Part shown: positions 8,596 through 20,500 of the stretch, piece by piece | Numbering within the stretch: position 1 is the first letter of the stretch | How the letters are laid out: the number at the start of each line of letters is the position of its first letter | Assembly: GCA_032622095.1 (NCBI GenBank) | Contig: CP136062.1 | Span: 158,964,875 to 159,028,874 of the forward strand | Direction of reading: 5' to 3' | Length of the DNA stretch: 64,000 bases | Source of the DNA: Siphonodentalium dalli | Taxonomy: Eukaryota > Mollusca > Scaphopoda > Gadilida > Siphonodentaliidae | Notes under the pieces: model-generated | What the model saw: only the letters and a program-made list of their open reading frames with translations | Told to the model about the DNA's origin: nothing | Database searches by the model: none | Position numbers and translations under genes: made by a program

Positions 8596-9726
8596 TTAAT
8601 TTTGATATCTGTCGACATCAGACTCTAAAATCCATGAATTAAATTTGTCAGGCCATGAATGCCAGTGCACCAGGACTTCAGTTTGACCCTTTCGTTTCCT
8701 CTTTTTGACAATTTTATCTATTCTGTAAACTGTTTCGTCATCAACGCGCACCCCTTGAAGTTCTGACTCGTAGAAAGCGCCCTCAATGTTTTCATCCAAG
8801 AAATCTGTCAATGTATACAAGGGTATGTTCTGCCTGTAAAACCTCTTAGTCACTTTGAACAACTCTCCAGTCCATTTCTGAGAATATTCTCGGTCAAAAA
8901 CTGCTTTGGTGTGTGATATTCTAACGATATCATTTACATTGTATTTGAACTTTTTCTTCAATTTACTTTTAACACCTCCCTTCTGTCTTATTAACCACTG
9001 ATCGAGACGAGACTCATCTTCATTCTCAACAGTTATGGAGTCAGGGGTGGTGCCTAAAGAACGATGTATTGTATGGTTATAACTTTTCACAATATCTTGT
9101 AGAATGTCGATATATCTAGCATTATTATGCTTTATCATATAACGTGAAATCTTCTGCTTTATAGTTTTTATGACCCGTTCCGAATAATTGGCTTACATTT
9201 CGTTTTGCGTAAAAATTTGAGATATATGAAGACCCTTAAGGTAACTTTTGACCCGTTTGTTTGTGAATTCCGAACCGCGATCCGTTCGGAGGATGCGAGG
9301 GGTTCTTCCACCTTCAAATATATGTTTCATAGCATTGATCACATTAATTGCAGTTTTCCTCTTTATAGCTTCACACCATAACTTCCTAGAAAAAATGTCA
9401 ATCATTACTAACACGTAGGTGTAATTGTCGTTGTCTTTGGAAACATCATTCATATCCATGAGGTCTCCATCCCATTGACTGTCAGAAGCGTTTACAATAA
9501 CACGAGACCTCGGGAATTTTCGTCTAACACTTTTTGTCAGGGAATAACTTTCATGATTTTGTAGCCACGCCACAATCTCGCGCTTGGAAATGTTGTGCTT
9601 ATTTTCAGATTTTACAGTCTGATGCAACTTTGTAGCTCCTGAGTACGATGCGGGGTGACCCGGATTAAAATAAATTGAACTCAAATAATCTTTCCAATCG
9701 GCCATATTGTTCACAGTGATATCCAA
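8596..9726 (-). pseudogene. Polinton integrase (retroviral-type, chromodomain), one in-frame stop
   Basis: A DDE/D integrase that would insert the element. The first part (9726-9193) has the zinc-finger-like N-terminal region, the first catalytic Asp in SQWDGDLMDM and the second in RTDRGSEF. An in-frame TAA at 9193-9195 stops it. The same frame continues immediately with ANYSERVIKT, whose Glu is the third catalytic residue, then YNHTIHRSLG, an SH3-like region and a C-terminal chromodomain (YRIDKIVKKR, HSWPDKFNSWI) ending at 8596. The stop separates the third acidic residue from the first two, so the product would be inactive unless read through. No other damage. Start overlaps the 123-aa gene by 16 nt. 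Confidence 0.9.
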
Positions 9727-10082
9727 CGTTTGTTCTTTATCTTGGTCAGCTTACCGGCGATTATACCCGGAGGTCTAGATATTTCACGCTTAACCCCTCT
9801 TATTTTCTTTTTTCTTTGCTTAGTATGTGTCTTTTTCGATGTGTTAACTTCTGATTTTTGGATTGCATCCTGAGGTTCAGTCGTTTGAACTGTATTAACA
9901 ATCTGATTATTCATCGGGTCCATTTCTTTATCCATTTCATCGGAATGGCTACTATTGTTTGCCGAGATGTCGCTGTGTTCAATGTTAGACTCCGATGAAA
10001 CTTTTTTGTGTTCACTTTTTTCAGTGTACCTCATATATCTTTCATACGGGATCAAAACAGTTTTCTTCACAGACTCCATCAC
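9711..10082 (-). CDS. Small basic Polinton protein of unknown function
   Basis: A 123-aa protein opening with VLIPYERYMRY, followed by a Ser/Asp/Asn-rich low-complexity middle and a basic tail with KQRKKKIRG and RPPGIIAGKL before WISL. Similar short proteins with an IPYxRY opening and a PPG-containing basic end lie next to the ATPase or integrase in invertebrate Polintons, as far as I recall. It overlaps the upstream gene by 4 nt (ATGA) and the integrase start by 16 nt. Confidence 0.55.
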   Translation of the reverse strand: MMESVKKTVLIPYERYMRYTEKSEHKKVSSESNIEHSDISANNSSHSDEMDKEMDPMNNQIVNTVQTTEPQDAIQKSEVNTSKKTHTKQRKKKIRGVKREISRPPGIIAGKLTKIKNKRWISL

Positions 10083-10402
10083 AAAAACTGTTTCAATTTA
10101 GGTTCAACGATGTTCAACATCAAAGCAATGGCGGTTGAGTGATTATTCACACTTTTTCTTTTCCTCAACAAGCTCACAGATTTATCACCCAAGAATATAT
10201 AAAATGATTTATATCGCCGTAATTTAGCTTTTTGTTGAACTGTAACTGTTAAAATTTCATGTAGTAAATTGATCGTAATTTCAACCAGAACTTTCAACTG
10301 ATTATTAGTTATCGATGTCAATAATGCGTTTCGTTGAGATCTTGATTGGGTTGATGTCAATAGTCTGACAAAATTCAACTCATTACGTAATAATCGACTC
10401 AT
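10079..10402 (-). CDS. Conserved small basic Polinton protein (unknown function)
   Basis: A 107-aa, helix-rich protein. The arrangement SRSQRNALL, a middle helix with INLLHEIL, then QQKAKLRRYKSFYIFLGDKSVSLLRKRKSV is a common Polinton pattern (QRxALL, then QKxKLRRxK, then KKxSxKRKR). The strong positive charge suits a DNA-packaging or core role, but none is established. It lies 40 nt after the ATPase and overlaps the next gene by 4 nt. Confidence 0.6.
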   Translation of the reverse strand: MSRLLRNELNFVRLLTSTQSRSQRNALLTSITNNQLKVLVEITINLLHEILTVTVQQKAKLRRYKSFYIFLGDKSVSLLRKRKSVNNHSTAIALMLNIVEPKLKQFL

Positions 10403-10442
10403 TTTATCGTCGCGACTCAGCTCCGATACTGTCCCCTTCTTA

Positions 10443-11108
10443 TTACGTAGTAGGTACGTAAATTATAGGGTCTTGGTTGGGAAACACGTCTGTTCGTAGC
10501 CTGTATTTATCCTCAGTGTGAGGGGACATATCTATTATAAGATACGCAAATGGTTTCTTCATACAATCCTTGTATGCATCAATGAGTACTTTAGATTTAC
10601 CGGGATACAATTGTCTACCCAATGTGGAAATTTGTGATCCATCCCTCAAATTTTTGAATAAAATTAGATATCCTGTGTTTAAGGCTATAGTTCTCGCAGC
10701 CTTGCCTTGTGCGTATAAATTTTGTGAAATAAACAGCACCGAAAGACAGCGATGATGAGTTTGCTGCGTAAATAGTGTTTCAATCTCTTTTTGGTCAATA
10801 ATGCGATGCATCAAGTCGTCTAATATTAACATATTATGTTTACCGTCAGCAAATTCTTCGATTTCTGTTTGGGTAGGTAATCCTTGATGCATGACCAAAT
10901 TTTCGATTGATGATTCAATTTCATCATAGAAATTATGATAAATACCGTAACAGTACATTATTTTCTTAGGTGGATCTCTAGAATACATTCCATTAAGATT
11001 TTGCAGGAATCTGTAGTCCCATCTCGTCTTACCAGAACCAGTTGGTCCGGTGATGCAAATACTAGAACAAGGTTCAAATGGTATGGAGCTATGGTTAATT
11101 GGACCCAT
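10443..11108 (-). CDS. DNA-packaging ATPase (A32/FtsK-HerA type)
   Basis: A 221-aa P-loop ATPase expected to pump DNA into the capsid. Walker A is GPTGSGKT at residues 21-28, Walker B is MLILDD at 93-98, and a sensor-like FISQN lies at 126-130. Size and motif spacing fit the Polinton/adintovirus and NCLDV A32 family. The frame is intact. It is the first gene of the - strand block, 50 bp behind a TATA box. Confidence 0.92.
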   Translation of the reverse strand: MGPINHSSIPFEPCSSICITGPTGSGKTRWDYRFLQNLNGMYSRDPPKKIMYCYGIYHNFYDEIESSIENLVMHQGLPTQTEIEEFADGKHNMLILDDLMHRIIDQKEIETLFTQQTHHRCLSVLFISQNLYAQGKAARTIALNTGYLILFKNLRDGSQISTLGRQLYPGKSKVLIDAYKDCMKKPFAYLIIDMSPHTEDKYRLRTDVFPNQDPIIYVPTT

Positions 11109-11155
11109 TTTTTTTTTGTGTTCACTGTGTCCTATTTATTAGTAGCTATACAGTT

Positions 11156-11163
11156 CTTATATA
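11156..11163 (-). promoter_or_regulatory. TATA box for the - strand Polinton block
   Basis: Read on the - strand, TATATAAG lies about 30 bp before a CACAGTGAAC stretch (plus 11120-11129) that could be an initiator, and about 50 bp before the ATPase ATG. It is the best promoter candidate for the first gene of the late block. Confidence 0.45.
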
Positions 11164-11539
11164 CATCATAAGTAAACATTTGTTATGGCTGTTGTAAATG
11201 AATTACCAGGATGACACTGCAAGCTATAATATTATAAAAACCTACAGTTCTTATAACATCATTGGTTTTGGTAAGTGATGTGAAGGTGTTTGGTGGATGT
11301 TGGGGGTGGGTGTGGGCTGGTATTATCAGGTTGGTCTGTGATTGAGTGTACAAAATGTCTTGTCAAGTGAACACCTGCACATTTCATGAAAAATACACAC
11401 AAATAATTTTATAAACATTCGACATTTTTTAATATCGAGATTATCAGAAACCGAAAACTCGTTATAAATTTTTTATTTAAACTTTTTTTTTGGAGAAATA
11501 ATTTTGGGGGTTTTGAAATTTTTTCTTTTGGAAAAATAA
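11164..11539. other. Right flank of the Polinton, end not defined
   Basis: No open frame. The phrase ACAGTTCTTATA occurs twice (about 11150 and 11244). A 19-bp block at 11286-11304 is an exact inverted match to 4084-4102 inside the PC4 leader intron. The terminal inverted repeat of the element cannot be placed because its left partner is outside the window. Confidence 0.4.
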
Positions 11540-11790
11540 GTTTTGGGTTTTGAATTTTTTTTTGGGTTTTGATATTTTGGAAGTTTTGGGTTTTGATATT
11601 TTGGAAGTTTTGAGAATATTTTAGTACAACCAATTTTACCCTCAAACAATTTTACCCTCAAACAATTTTACCCTCAAACAATTTTAGACCCAAAGATTCT
11701 ATTTTGAGATGTGAGGCGAACGAGACACCCACAACCAATTTTAGACCCAAAGATTCTATTTTTAGATGTGAGGCTAACGAGACGGCTATT
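11540..11790. repeat. Three short tandem repeats in series
   Basis: In order: a 26-bp T/G-rich unit (TTTTGGGTTTTGATATTTTGG) about twice at 11548-11613; an 18-bp unit with CAATTTTACCCTCAAA about three times at 11629-11683; and a roughly 50-bp unit starting CAATTTTAGACCCAAAGATT twice at 11678-11785. The last words of one array seed the next, as if they grew by slippage. Confidence 0.7.
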
Positions 11791-11791
11791 C

Positions 11792-12006
11792 TTCTCACAT
11801 TGCCATGTTTGCAAGGCACACTCCCATATTTACGAGAGGAGCCCCCATGTTTGCGAGATTAGCGACTCGAGATCAATAACAACGAAGTTATTCACCTAGA
11901 GTTTGCTTTTCCCAAGAGAATCTGGTGCACCCTCTGTCAGAACAATGACCCCCGTATACTATAGCTTAACGTTACTCACGCCAAGTCAACAGCTGGAAGT
12001 CTTACA
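11792..12006. repeat. 215-bp direct repeat, left copy
   Basis: Matches 17292-17506 over its whole 215 bp with a single difference noticed (CAAC versus CGAC near the end). It could be one of a pair of long terminal repeats, but it does not start with TG, no primer-binding site follows and no flanking duplication was seen. Confidence 0.85.
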
Positions 12007-12073
12007 TAACCTCATCACCATTTTCAAGATTTTTGCCCTAAGACAAAAAACTTGACGACTCCTTGAAATAGAT

Positions 12074-12444
12074 CTAAACTATACCAATTGGCATATGGAC
12101 AGTTTTGAAAACACACACAAGTTCCCAACACAGGAATGTCATAATCCGAGAGTTCTTTAATTTGATAACAGGATTTTTTCCGAAACAGAATTCGAGAATA
12201 AACTTTTGGTTCTGCAGAGTCCGTTCTGATCCCACGTTCCGAATGATTGATGGATCCATATCCAACGTTGGAGAATGACGGTGCCTTTCCCGGTCATTCC
12301 CGGGCATCCTGGCTAGATTCCGAATGATTGATTGATCCATGTCCAACGTTGGAGAATGACGGTGCCTTTCCCGGTCATTCCCGGGCGTCCTGGCTAGATT
12401 CCGAATGAATGATGGATCCATATCCAACGTTGGAGAATGACTTC
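12074..12444 (-). repeat. 81-bp tandem repeat, 2.5 copies (open on the - strand)
   Basis: Units at 12237-12317, 12318-12398 and a partial at 12399-12441, starting TTCCGAATGATTGATGGATC. Because 81 is a multiple of three the - strand stays open for 117 aa with a 27-aa repeat (PGNDRERHRHSP core). No promoter or relative is recognisable, so I treat the open frame as a by-product of the repeat. Confidence 0.7.
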
Positions 12445-13127
12445 CTGTTGAGGGGTATATTTGCCTTGTTGCGATACGAAAGTTGAATAAATTTCCAACT
12501 TGATCTTGAATTCAGGCATAAATTAATTAAGAATCAATATATTGATGTCTAGTGTAGGACTTCATATGGTTAAGAAACTAAAATTAATTAGTCTAATGAT
12601 TTTGAAATCAGCGTGTAACACCACGTTTATACATATCAATATATTACTGTCTAGTGTGTAGGACTTCATACGTTGTGTTTAGAAACTAATATCAATTAAG
12701 TCTGGTTGGCATTAGCGTGTTAAAATCACGCTATACGTGTAGAACACGTTTCATTGCACAGAAATGCCCATATAACCGACTAGTATTTAAATTTTACCTT
12801 GAATTCGGGCGACATTTGATAAAGGATCAATATGGTTTAATATCCAGAATTTGACTTCCTGTGGAGGGTTATATTTGCCTTGTTTCGATACGAAAGTTGA
12901 ATAAAGTTCAACTCGATCTTGAATTTGGGCATAAATAAAGGGTCAGTATAGTATGTCTAGTGGAAGGGACTTCATATACGTTGTATAAGAACTGAAATGA
13001 ATTATCTGGGTAATGTCAATAGCGTTACAACACGCTTATCGTGTAGTACACGATTTCAACCTTGAAAATGACCATTACCGATTATCATTTTAATTTGGCT
13101 CAAAGGCCCTACAAAGACCAACATGGT
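12440..13127. repeat. Diverged ~410-bp duplication
   Basis: 12440-12600 and 12851-13010 share a TGACTTCCTGT start, TATATTTGCCTTGTT, GATACGAAAGTTGAATAAA and GACTTCATA in the same order. Each is followed by a GCGTGT...CACG half-palindrome, which also occurs in the array downstream. Confidence 0.65.
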
Positions 13128-13810
13128 ACAAATGCTCTATCAACTGAGATTTTAGAAATCTTTGGCACTGCGTGTCAAATCACGCATGTCACGTAAAAAT
13201 CGCTATCCATTAACTTGGAATGCCAAACTAAACATCTCTATATATACCAGCATGTACCTTAATGCTCTATAACATAACCATTACCGATTATCATTGTAAT
13301 TGGGGCATAACGGCCCCACATATGCCATCATGTTCAATTGAACTTGTACAAATGCTCTATAAACTGAGATTTTAGACTTTCCTTGGCACGGCGTGTCAAA
13401 ATCTCGCCTGTCGCGTAAAAATCGCTATCCATTAACTTGGAATGCCAAACTAAACATCTCTATATATACCAGCATGTACCTTAATGCTCTATAACATAAC
13501 CATTACCGATTATCTTTGTAATTGGGGCATAACGGCCCCACCTATGCCATCATGTTCAATTGAACTTGTACAAATGCTCTATAAACTGAGATTTTAGAAT
13601 TTCCTTGGCACGGCGTGTCAAAATCTCGCCTGTCGCGTAAAAATCGCTATCCATTAACCTGGAATGCCAAACTAAACATCTCCATATATACCAGCATGTA
13701 CCTTAATGCTCTATAACAAACATTTTACAACATCATTAGCGCCGACGTGTCAAAATCTCGTCTTTGTGTCAAAGCACGATTCCATAAACCCGGAACGCCA
13801 AATTAAATAT
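13128..13810. repeat. ~221-bp tandem repeat array
   Basis: Units begin with ACAAATGCTCTAT at 13128, 13348 and 13570, giving periods of 220 and 222 bp; a decayed last unit runs to about 13810. Each has a GGCACGGCGTGTCAAAATC hairpin-like core. Adjacent units are about 90 percent identical by eye, so the array is fairly young. Confidence 0.85.
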
Positions 13811-16800
13811 CACGGGCCCTGTATTTGGGCATACCCGTCGAGTTACCTATAACTTGTCAGCTAATGATTCTAACAACTATCATGTAACACCCATACCAAT
13901 TACGGACATTTTATATAAATGTCATATATTATATATATAGTTATTCCTTGTAAAACAATGGAATAAAATGTACAACCCCTGAGACAATTTGCTTGGCTTA
14001 TTGGTTCACATAGCTAATTATATATGGCTCGCTATCAAAATAAGATTCATTCCCCTTTCATTCTGACATGTCCCTTTAAACTTGAAATCAATAGTTCGGT
14101 CACAATAGGAATTTTATTTTGCTCATCTCTGACAACTGTTGATGAAATATTTAGGCTTATTTCTTATTCACACCTGAAGTGCACGAGAAACGGATCGCTG
14201 GACAATTGCCCAGCACAGCTGGTATTCCTACATGACTCCAGACAACGTGTAACGAATGTATAGCTTTCTATTTAAATACTCTAACTTGACCGTACATCGG
14301 ATTAGAGGTTCCGTTAAAACAAATAACATCTCAGCATATTACCGTCTTCATTTACTGACCACAGTTTAACTGCTAGATGAATGAACATATTTACCACTTC
14401 ATCTACCGACAGGACAAACATACCATTTCGCAGTGGTGTAGAATGTTTGTCTATGACAATCATGATGGATAATGAAATATGTCTCCTCGTACAACTTTTG
14501 TTAAACGACAGGCGAGAACGAATTTCTCATTTCACCTTAACCGAGGGTGATGGATTAACTCAGTTTGCACACAAATCATAAGCACTTTACTACACCACGC
14601 TCCAGTGTGTCCTATTTGACCATTCAAGTGAATAAACAATTGAGTGTCCACAATTGAGAGGGGCTTCCTCGTATTGTTAGAATATAAACAGAGAAATTAC
14701 GCCTGTGATTTCGCACCAGTGTACAAACATCATTGAGACCACTACCAACCAAATTCCCCGTATTTTGAAATGTATGAATGTTTGCTTAACTGGGCCCATA
14801 ACTTCAATAATACAGATGTCTTGGCCGAAAGAACCTTTCTGTGTGAGATAACCTTTCTCTCTTTGTTGACAAGCCTCTTTTTTTCTATGGGGCGCATGCA
14901 CCGCCAACGAAATATTAAACTATGGATGTTATGGTTCGCATGTTTTGGCAGATTACATTGCCGTGAACCAATCATTGTTGCCAACTGTGTCTTGAACTAA
15001 TATTTTCTTCAATGGAATTATCAGGATTGTCTGGATAAATTCATGTCCTTTTCTGTGACAATTCCTTAAAAGTAAGTTCTATGTTTTTCTTCTTCTATAT
15101 TCTACATGTCTATTATTACGTGTACTCGGTGCCGTCCACAAACATTTAGACATACTTGATAGCATGTTAGTCTGATTAAATACTTACAGACACTCTTAGA
15201 ATACACGTAATACATACAATTTCGATACCCGTACATCGCTCTATATGTTTTTTTTTAAAACCAACATTGTAAACTAATCCGGGCTTGTCATAAGCAAAAT
15301 AGCACTAACCATCTGTGTAGATATTCTTGCAAAACATTTGACCCATTGGGCTGACTTGAACATTCCCCAGCAATGGTTCCGAATGCTTCAAACTTCAAGT
15401 ATCTATATCTTGACTACAAATTATTTAATTTGAAATTTCTTTAATCATTTCAACTCATTGCTTTCTAAAACCTATATTCCTCTGGACGCAACCAGTTTCT
15501 TGACAAACTGTCATAAATAACTACTGTTTTCCAATCGATCATCTGATACACAATATAAAACTACATTATATGCTTAATTGACCGACAGAACAGTCTTAAC
15601 CAAAAATTTAACCCACAATTCTTTCAAAACCAGGACTGACTAAAATCATACTGATTAACTTGAAAACATCTTAAAATCATCAGTAAATGTTCCATACCTA
15701 TATAACCTGCATATTGGTGTGACAATTTAGTACTTGTATGACCAGAATTTCCTAGAACATTTTTGTTCAGTTCAAAAATAAGTTATTCAACCTCAAACAA
15801 GTTTACCAAAAGTGCGTTAATACTATATGTAAACGTATTCAACTTGCTCAGAACAAACTAAATGATGTATAAAGTTCTTTTCCCAAAACCAGAACTTATG
15901 TCAAACCGGACTACTTTTGTATTTTGACAAACTCCTACTATATAGACCATAATAGGCACCAAGGACTGTTTGAATTATCTAACCATAACCTTGTGACAGA
16001 TTTCTTCGTTCTGAAAATGTTCAACCAAACTCGCTTGTTTAAAATCAAACAGACAAACAACTGCGGCATATTCACTACCTCTGTATATATATGCCTCATT
16101 GAATAATTCACTGGAATCTTCACGTGTAGATTGTAAAAATCAATCTTATCCATTTGGATACCATATAACGATGGACACACATTATATTCCAGCGATTATT
16201 TCCTATATAGTTGATACATAACAACTCGACATAGAAAAACGCCAACCATAACGGTAATTTCCTAGCATACCTTGTATAGAAAAAAATTGACGCAACAATT
16301 TAAACTATAACTGTGAATTCCCTGAACATAATTCCCTGCATAATTTAATAACTCACTGGGAGTCATTCTCGCGCAGATTGTCAAACCAATCTCATCCAAT
16401 TCTTGGATGCCATAGCTATGGACACATTATCCCAGTGATTAATATTATATATAGCAACATGTGTCATACATGTATTTAGACTATTCACTAATAGCTCAAG
16501 AAAAAATAAAAACCACTCTTTATTTCAGCTTCCATTTATAAACTCATATTTTGACAAGTTGTTTTAACTTTCTTCTCAAGCGGGAACAACTAGACTTTAT
16601 CTATATGGATTGCTTCCTTTAAGTCTACAAATTACTTCAAAGCTAAGCAGTTTCCACAGAACAAGCGACAGTGTGTCCCGGAACCATAACAATGGTCAAT
16701 TCACACAAAAATTTAGACCAGCTGTCTTTTATTTAAATTTGATACAACAAGTTTTAAACCATGATAACTCGACTCATGAAGAGTTCAGCCAATTTACACA

Positions 16801-17291
16801 CAATTTAAGACTAGATATCATTTATTCTAATCGGCGCAACGATTATTGAAACAACTTGAAATAACCACACTGACGCAACAGTTTTAAACCAAAGATAAAT
16901 TACCTAATAGCTATACGGGTTGTGAACCAGGTGAACCAGCCAATGAATTGCAAATTGCCTCATATATACCTTATTTCGTCCATTTAGTTTCCTCCATATT
17001 TTTCTTCCGTGACCACCTGTCCAAGAATTCCAAGAAATGTCCTGCTAACTCGGCACCATCTCGGGAATGTACCACTCCCCCAGGTTCTTACACAATAAGT
17101 TGGAACTCTTGGAAACACGTTGATGAAATTTATTATACAATGATATATACGTGCACACAATCAGGTGGCCACGGAGAAAAATCTAATAGCATGACTTCTA
17201 CTTATTACGTTCGAGTCGAGAGTCCTTTCTGTAAGCTCTGTCCAGAATATATATGACAAGGGGTCAGTGTCCTTAGAAGTCAATACACCAT
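13811..17291. other. AT-rich non-coding interior between the 215-bp repeats
   Basis: No credible gene. Weak internal duplication is visible: 16110-16210 and 16363-16452 share AGATTGT(A)AAAATCAATCT-like palindromes, ATGCCATA and ATGGACACA. The stretch looks like decayed tandem-repeat or element DNA. Confidence 0.5.
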
Positions 17292-17506
17292 TTCTCACAT
17301 TGCCATGTTTGCAAGGCACACTCCCATATTTACGAGAGGAGCCCCCATGTTTGCGAGATTAGCGACTCGAGATCAATAACAACGAAGTTATTCACCTAGA
17401 GTTTGCTTTTCCCAAGAGAATCTGGTGCACCCTCTGTCAGAACAATGACCCCCGTATACTATAGCTTAACGTTACTCACGCCAAGTCGACAGCTGGAAGT
17501 CTTACA
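17292..17506. repeat. 215-bp direct repeat, right copy
   Basis: Second copy of 11792-12006, exactly 5,500 bp downstream in the same orientation. It ends 82 bp before the start of the long-TIR element at 17589. Confidence 0.85.
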
Positions 17507-17588
17507 AGTGTTTTGATACTAAGTCACAACACTGTCAATTTTAACATCAGCACTCAGTCGAATGAAGTCAGGTTACAGTCGACCCCGG

Positions 17589-20500
17589 GGCATGCCCACA
17601 GGGACTTTGTAGAAAATATATTTATAAAATATACATAAACAATACGACAAGGGGAGACACCTGTCGGCACCCAAAAACCACAGTAGCGTTGAATTCCGAC
17701 TAGCAACACCGATTTTGGTCGTGTAAACGGCAATTTCGCGTATATTTCGTCTAACAAATGTGATAGAATCTCTCCTTACCTTGTTAGATCATCAGAATAT
17801 CCGTTTAAACGTGTTTTACAACTTTGAGGTGGGATAAAATCACCTTGCTTGACCATCAACATGCAGGGGAAATAACTCTATCTATCATACCACAATTGGT
17901 CTCTCAGAATAGGTCCCTCTATAAGGCGGTGTATAAAAGAAATGGTAACATTTCAACCTCGCAGATCAAGACTATCTTATATCATGTTCAACATAACAAT
18001 TTTAACATTTACAGGTATGCTACATAATTTAACGAGACCAATATTTCAGTAGATTGCACATTGTGAATGGAGTGTTCCTCACACAAAGGAAGGACCTCAC
18101 AAAAGAACAGAATATCACTGTGTAACGTTTGGATGTTAAAATATATTTTTCTGTTGTATGTTATTTTATTATCATAATACAACATTTTAAGTTGTAATTA
18201 AAGTGTATACTAGTTTATATTATATTTTGATTTGAACGTTTTGTTATATATAAAATATTCTTACCTGTGATTTTCTTCCCAAAAACATATAATTATAAAA
18301 CATGACACATGTAGGCCTATGCATAGGCTCACATGAGACTAGACGGGAGGAAGATGATTTGACAACAAGCATCAGATGCGTATATAGAGCCATCTCCTCA
18401 GAAAAGAACAGATTACATATAGTGGTCAGTGAGAAGTGGAAGAGTAGATTAAGCTAAAGGGATAAAGAGCATGATGAGAAGATTAATGAACTGATGGATT
18501 ACAGTTGGGTAGAAGAGAGAAAACACAATTAGCACATATATTTGCAATGATCAATTATCTTATGCATGATATGGTGTTATATATGAAAAATTAGAACTAT
18601 GTGTAGAGTGGATTTATCACAATGACAATAACTTTGTATGGCTTTTTGTGCAAAAAAAGTTACTGAAATTGTTACCACATTGTTAGCTACATGTATGTAA
18701 TTTTCGATTTGTGTCTCTGAAGATTATCAAATTCAAGCAGGTACTTATTATGAATCAGAAATACAATTGGCAAACAACGAAATCGATTGCTAGTTAGTAT
18801 AAATGCTTGAGTTGCATCAAATATATAGAGAGTAATCAATTGGTTCCGAGAATTACGTTAAATAATTCACGAGAGGCGAGAGACGTCGGCAAGAAACGAG
18901 TGCGCGTTTCTTACCCAAACGTCTCATGCCTCGAGCGAATTATTTAACGTAATTCTCGGAACTAATTGATTACTCTATTTATTACACTTCTACGTCAATT
19001 TGGTTCACCAAATATTATTAAAACTCGCAGAATTAATGCATGAAAGTCCCAATGTGGAGAAAGATAAACAATCGAAACTTCAGTCTAAATCAGTAAGCGA
19101 CATCATCAATGACAATATTGGAGACTAATATACGGTATTCGGTCATATAAGTTATTGCCTGCTGGTATCACACCAGAGTGCAGCACCATGAATGTAACTG
19201 CATGTCGTTTTAATCGCCTCTGCCAGGCTCTGCTCCATGTTTTTAAAGTGATGTGATCACTCCAGTAGGGTGATCTATTAAAAATGTAGATTAATCTTGT
19301 TCAAAGTAGGTATTTTTTACAAATATTATATCCAAATTGACAATAAACACCATCATTCTTATATATTAATTGAATGCAGTGACTCTCGATGGCGAAATCA
19401 CTTTCGTCAGTTTATCGCCGCGTTGTCTATGGAGTGGTACAGTCCATTTGCTTCAGATTACTGGTGATCTTCGTAGAATGCTAAATTCCTACAGTTGGTA
19501 TAGCTCCTGAATACTATCTGTTCAGTTTCACATACCCGAACAAGTACATATGTAATATTTTATTAATGCAACGTGACACAGTAAACTACACAGTTCTGTT
19601 CTGAGGTCCTTCATTTGGTTACAATACACCAAATACAAATTAGTAGAGTGATTTCCCCTGGGACCCCCAAGCTAGGATCAGCATAAAAAAAATTCTGGCA
19701 GCTGAATGGTCAATGATACATGGATGAAAAGTGCACGAAAAAATGCACAGATGTGTTTCCCGTCGAGAAACATCAAATATAACCACATGGTAAATGGTTA
19801 TGGCTGTGCAAGTGGCGAATAATTTATGGGAGGTGTTTGTGTTTTTTTCGATGTCATTTTTTTCACAATTTTAAGGGTAGTGTGACGTTTGTCAAGCTCC
19901 AGTGTGATCTACCATGTTAACAAGTACTTTTTTGCACATTTCTGTGTGTCTAAAAGGACGTTCTTTAATTTCAAATACTCGTGCAGGTCAAAGCTTTGCA
20001 GCGAATATAGGCCAGCGGGATTTGTTAACACTGAGGCCTATGTAAATCATTTGGTGTATTGTAACCATTTGTGTTAGGAGCACTCCATTCATAATTTGTA
20101 AACTACTAAATTATTGGTCTCATTAAATTACATATTTTATTATCTATTATTATATTATATATTATTGCATACTTGTAAATGTTAAAATTGTTGTTGAACA
20201 TGATATAAGATAGTCTTGATCTGCGAGGTTGAAATGTTACCATTTCTTTTATACACCGCCTTATAGAGGGACCTATTCTGAGAGACCAATTGTGGTATGA
20301 TAGATAGAGTTATTTCCCCTGCATGTTGATGGTCAAGCAAGGTGATTTTATCCCACCTCAAAGTTGTAAAACACGTTTTAAACGGTTATTCTCATGATAT
20401 AACAAGGTAAGGAGAGCTTCTATCACATTTGTTAGTCGAAATATACGCGAAATTGCCGTTTACACGACCAAAATCGGTGTTGCGAGTCGGAATTCAACGC

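Noticed and set aside
11792-17506. LTR retrotransposon
   Set aside because: Direct repeats are present, but no gag-pol frame, primer-binding site, polypurine tract or target duplication was seen.
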